A stretch of DNA of 7,516 bases, taken from Bacteroidales bacterium. GTDB lineage: Bacteria > Bacteroidota > Bacteroidia > Bacteroidales > P3. A program made the position numbers and the translations under genes. How positions within the stretch are numbered: the stretch's first letter is position 1; each line of letters starts with the position of its first letter. Location: NCBI GenBank assembly GCA_031286005.1, contig JAITVC010000015.1:1-7516 (forward strand). The letters are read 5' to 3'. Shown piece by piece: positions 5,887 to 7,516 of this stretch. The notes beneath the pieces were generated by a model that saw nothing but the letters and a program-made list of their open reading frames with translations, was not told the origin of the DNA and did not search any database.

Positions 5887-6300
5887 ATGATGACTTTTGA
5901 ATATCCGGTGCAACCCGGCGATTTTACGAATGCAGGATTTGCTTCGTCGCAAGTGAAAAAAACGTTGAAACAGCTCAACGTTGACCCGGCTATTATCAAA
6001 CGCATCGTGGTAGCGCTGTACGAAGCAGAGGTGAATATTGTGGCGCACGCCTACAAAGGAACCATTTTTGTTACGATTGACAACGATAAAATCGCTGTTA
6101 AATTGGTGGATGAAGGGCCCGGTATTCCCGATATTGATTTGGCTATGACGGCCGGTTATTCAACCGCTTCGCCCAAAGTGCGGGAAATGGGATTTGGCGC
6201 AGGAATGGGACTTCCGAATATCAAAAACAATGCGGATTATTTGAATGTGAAAAGTGAAGTGGGTATAGGAACAGAAGTGGATATTGTAGTGAATTTTTAA
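5887..6300 (+). CDS. RsbW-like GHKL ATP-binding protein (anti-sigma/serine kinase type)
   Basis: A 137-residue single-domain HATPase_c protein, the length of RsbW/SpoIIAB-type kinases. The Bergerat-fold motifs are intact: the N box with E46 and N50 in 'YEAEVNIVAHAY', the G1 box DEGPGI (D75, G77, G79), and the G2 box GFGAGMGL (G102-L109). The family binds ATP and either phosphorylates an anti-anti-sigma partner or holds a sigma factor. No STAS-domain partner or sigma factor is encoded in the visible operon, so its target is unknown. The gene starts 1 bp after the DRTGG gene ends and stops 9 bp before the hydrogenase-like gene. Two adjacent ATG codons (5887 and 5890) are possible starts, differing by one residue. 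It is predicted to be cytoplasmic. Partner-switching coupled to the hydrogenase-like sensor is inferred from co-location. Confidence 0.92.
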   Translation: MMTFEYPVQPGDFTNAGFASSQVKKTLKQLNVDPAIIKRIVVALYEAEVNIVAHAYKGTIFVTIDNDKIAVKLVDEGPGIPDIDLAMTAGYSTASPKVREMGFGAGMGLPNIKNNADYLNVKSEVGIGTEVDIVVNF

Positions 6301-6309
6301 ACTGATACT

Positions 6310-7516
6310 ATGGTAAAATCGTTTTTTCATCATGCGTTAAAAATCAACGAAGACGTTTGCGTAGGCTGCATGCACTGCATGAAAAAGTGCCCTACGGAAG
6401 CTATTCGTATGCGTGGCGGAAAGGCGAAACTTTTGTCGAATTGCTGCATTGATTGCGGCGAATGTTTTGAGGTGTGTCCGCATGGTGCGATATACATCGA
6501 CCACGATGATTTGAACGATATTTTCAACTACGACTACCGGATTGCGCTTATTCCGTCGGTTTTGATTAATCAATTTAAGGATGATATTCCGACATCACTG
6601 ATTTATCAAGTGATTAAAGAACTCGGCTTTACGCATATTTTTGAAATCGAGCAAATGGCCGACTTTTTGATTGAGGAACACCATAAATACGCCATTGAAC
6701 ATGCGACTGTAAAACCGCTGATTTCCTCGTTCTGTCCGGCAATTGTGCGGTTGATACAAGTTAAATTTCCGGCCTTGACCGAACATTTGGTATTGCTGAA
6801 ACAACCGGTGGATTTAGCCGCCATGTATTGGAAGCAAACCTTGAAAAGACAAGGCATCCCGGAAGAAAAAATCGGATTGTTCTACATCACGCCTTGTGCA
6901 GCGAAAATTGCGGCATTGAAAACACCCGTTGGCGAAGAGCATTCGGAAATAACGGGCGTAATCAACATGGATTTCATCTACAATCGGGTGTTGCGGAAAA
7001 TCAAAGAGGAACATCGTGTAGAATCCGAAAACATTGAGCAATCACGGTTTTCATCACAGGCTTCGATGTGGAGCACAACAGAGGGCGAAAAGCAAACGAT
7101 GTTAGGCCGCACATTAGCTATCGACGGCATTCACAACATTAGCGAATTTCTAGAAAAGGTGGAAAACGACGAGCTTCCGGATGTGGATTATTTGGAATTG
7201 CGGGCTTGCGACCAGAGTTGCGCCGGTGGTATTCTCCTTACGGGAAACCGCTTTTTGACCGTTGAACGCATGAAAAAACGTGCCGAAAAAATTAGGGAAA
7301 ACGAATTTCAACATAATCCTGTACAATTTGAAATTGATGAAACGATTGCCGATTACATGCGAAACAATATCAGCGTGCAAACCGTTTTGCCGCGTTCGAT
7401 GATGGTTTTGGATGAAGATCGCAGCATTGCAATGAAAAAAATGGCATTGATTCACGATTTGATGAAACATTTGCCCGGCGTGGATTGTGGCGCATGCGGC
7501 GCGCCATCGTGTCAAG
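6310..7516 (+). CDS. Sensory-type [FeFe]-hydrogenase-like iron-sulfur protein (HydS/HsfB-like), 3' end missing
   Basis: The first 402 residues of a protein that continues past the window. The N-terminus carries two ferredoxin-type [4Fe-4S] motifs: C17, C20, C23, C27 and C46, C49, C52, C56, each ending in Cys-Pro. Next is the [FeFe]-hydrogenase large-subunit domain (about 75-330), retaining the four H-cluster cysteines: C142 in 'SSFCPAIV', C196 in 'TPCAAK', and C300 and C304 in 'RACDQSCAGG'. Relative to the catalytic TSCCPGW and MPC motifs, the proton-relay cysteine is Phe141, the Trp is Ile and the Met is Thr. These changes are expected in sensory rather than H2-producing forms. A further cluster motif, Cx2Cx4C (C393, C396, C401), begins just before the edge; in HsfB-like proteins it precedes a PAS domain. 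The protein has no signal peptide and is probably cytoplasmic. It is third in a tight operon after a DRTGG protein and a GHKL ATPase, suggesting a role in H2 or redox signalling. Confidence 0.9.
   Translation, partial: MVKSFFHHALKINEDVCVGCMHCMKKCPTEAIRMRGGKAKLLSNCCIDCGECFEVCPHGAIYIDHDDLNDIFNYDYRIALIPSVLINQFKDDIPTSLIYQVIKELGFTHIFEIEQMADFLIEEHHKYAIEHATVKPLISSFCPAIVRLIQVKFPALTEHLVLLKQPVDLAAMYWKQTLKRQGIPEEKIGLFYITPCAAKIAALKTPVGEEHSEITGVINMDFIYNRVLRKIKEEHRVESENIEQSRFSSQASMWSTTEGEKQTMLGRTLAIDGIHNISEFLEKVENDELPDVDYLELRACDQSCAGGILLTGNRFLTVERMKKRAEKIRENEFQHNPVQFEIDETIADYMRNNISVQTVLPRSMMVLDEDRSIAMKKMALIHDLMKHLPGVDCGACGAPSCQ

Noticed and set aside
5547..6005. Minus-strand open frame opposite the DRTGG and ATPase genes
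   Set aside because: Both plus-strand genes have clear family motifs and the antisense translation has none.
7150..7515. Minus-strand open frame opposite the end of the hydrogenase-like gene
   Set aside because: The plus strand carries H-cluster and Fe-S motifs through this stretch; the antisense product is His/Phe-rich with no recognisable domain.
6310..7516. Catalytic, H2-evolving [FeFe]-hydrogenase
   Set aside because: The proton-relay cysteine, the Trp after CPG and the Met of MPC are all replaced, and the linkage to an RsbW-like ATPase fits a sensor better.

Overview
The window looks like a chromosomal stretch from a member of the Bacteroidota, probably an anaerobic or fermentative Bacteroidales-type organism. 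Four lines of evidence point there. Four separate upstream regions carry the Bacteroidetes -7 promoter element TAnnTTTG, and genes start without Shine-Dalgarno sequences. The tRNA genes do not encode their 3' CCA. The gene families (RNase R, an exported kelch protein, an IS4-type transposase, an [FeFe]-hydrogenase-like sensor cluster) fit such an organism. The species cannot be named from the sequence alone.

Layout. (1) 25-2163, minus strand: a complete RNase R gene (rnr). (2) 2260-3489, minus strand: an exported kelch-repeat beta-propeller protein of unknown role, with its own promoter. (3) 3575-5032: a complete insertion sequence of 1458 bp with 18-bp perfect terminal inverted repeats, a 10-bp direct target duplication and one intact DDE transposase of the IS4 type. 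It sits in the intergenic region upstream of the kelch promoter and appears to have interrupted no gene. Its transposase start codon lies in one arm of a 14-bp inverted repeat, which would hide the start codon in read-through transcripts. (4) 5149-5481, minus strand: a two-gene tRNA-Leu unit (GAG then CAG in transcription order), with a promoter, an intrinsic terminator, and an imperfect inverted repeat between the tRNAs. (5) 5506 to the window end, plus strand: a promoter and three closely packed genes. These encode a DRTGG-domain protein, an RsbW-like GHKL ATPase, and a ferredoxin-like/[FeFe]-hydrogenase H-cluster protein that runs off the window.

How the genes work together. Regions 1 to 4 are ordinary and largely unrelated to each other. 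Region 5 is the functional unit of interest. The hydrogenase-like protein keeps the four cysteines that hold the H-cluster but lacks the proton-relay cysteine and other signature residues of catalytic enzymes, and it is co-transcribed with an anti-sigma-type ATPase. This resembles sensory (HydS/HsfB-like) [FeFe]-hydrogenases that pass a redox or H2 signal to a kinase/phosphatase partner-switching system. The output part of the system, expected to be a PAS domain, a SpoIIE-type phosphatase or structural hydrogenase genes, would lie beyond the right edge and cannot be seen. I found no clear evidence of a completely undescribed system. The most interesting items are this sensory cluster and the hairpin controlling the transposase start.
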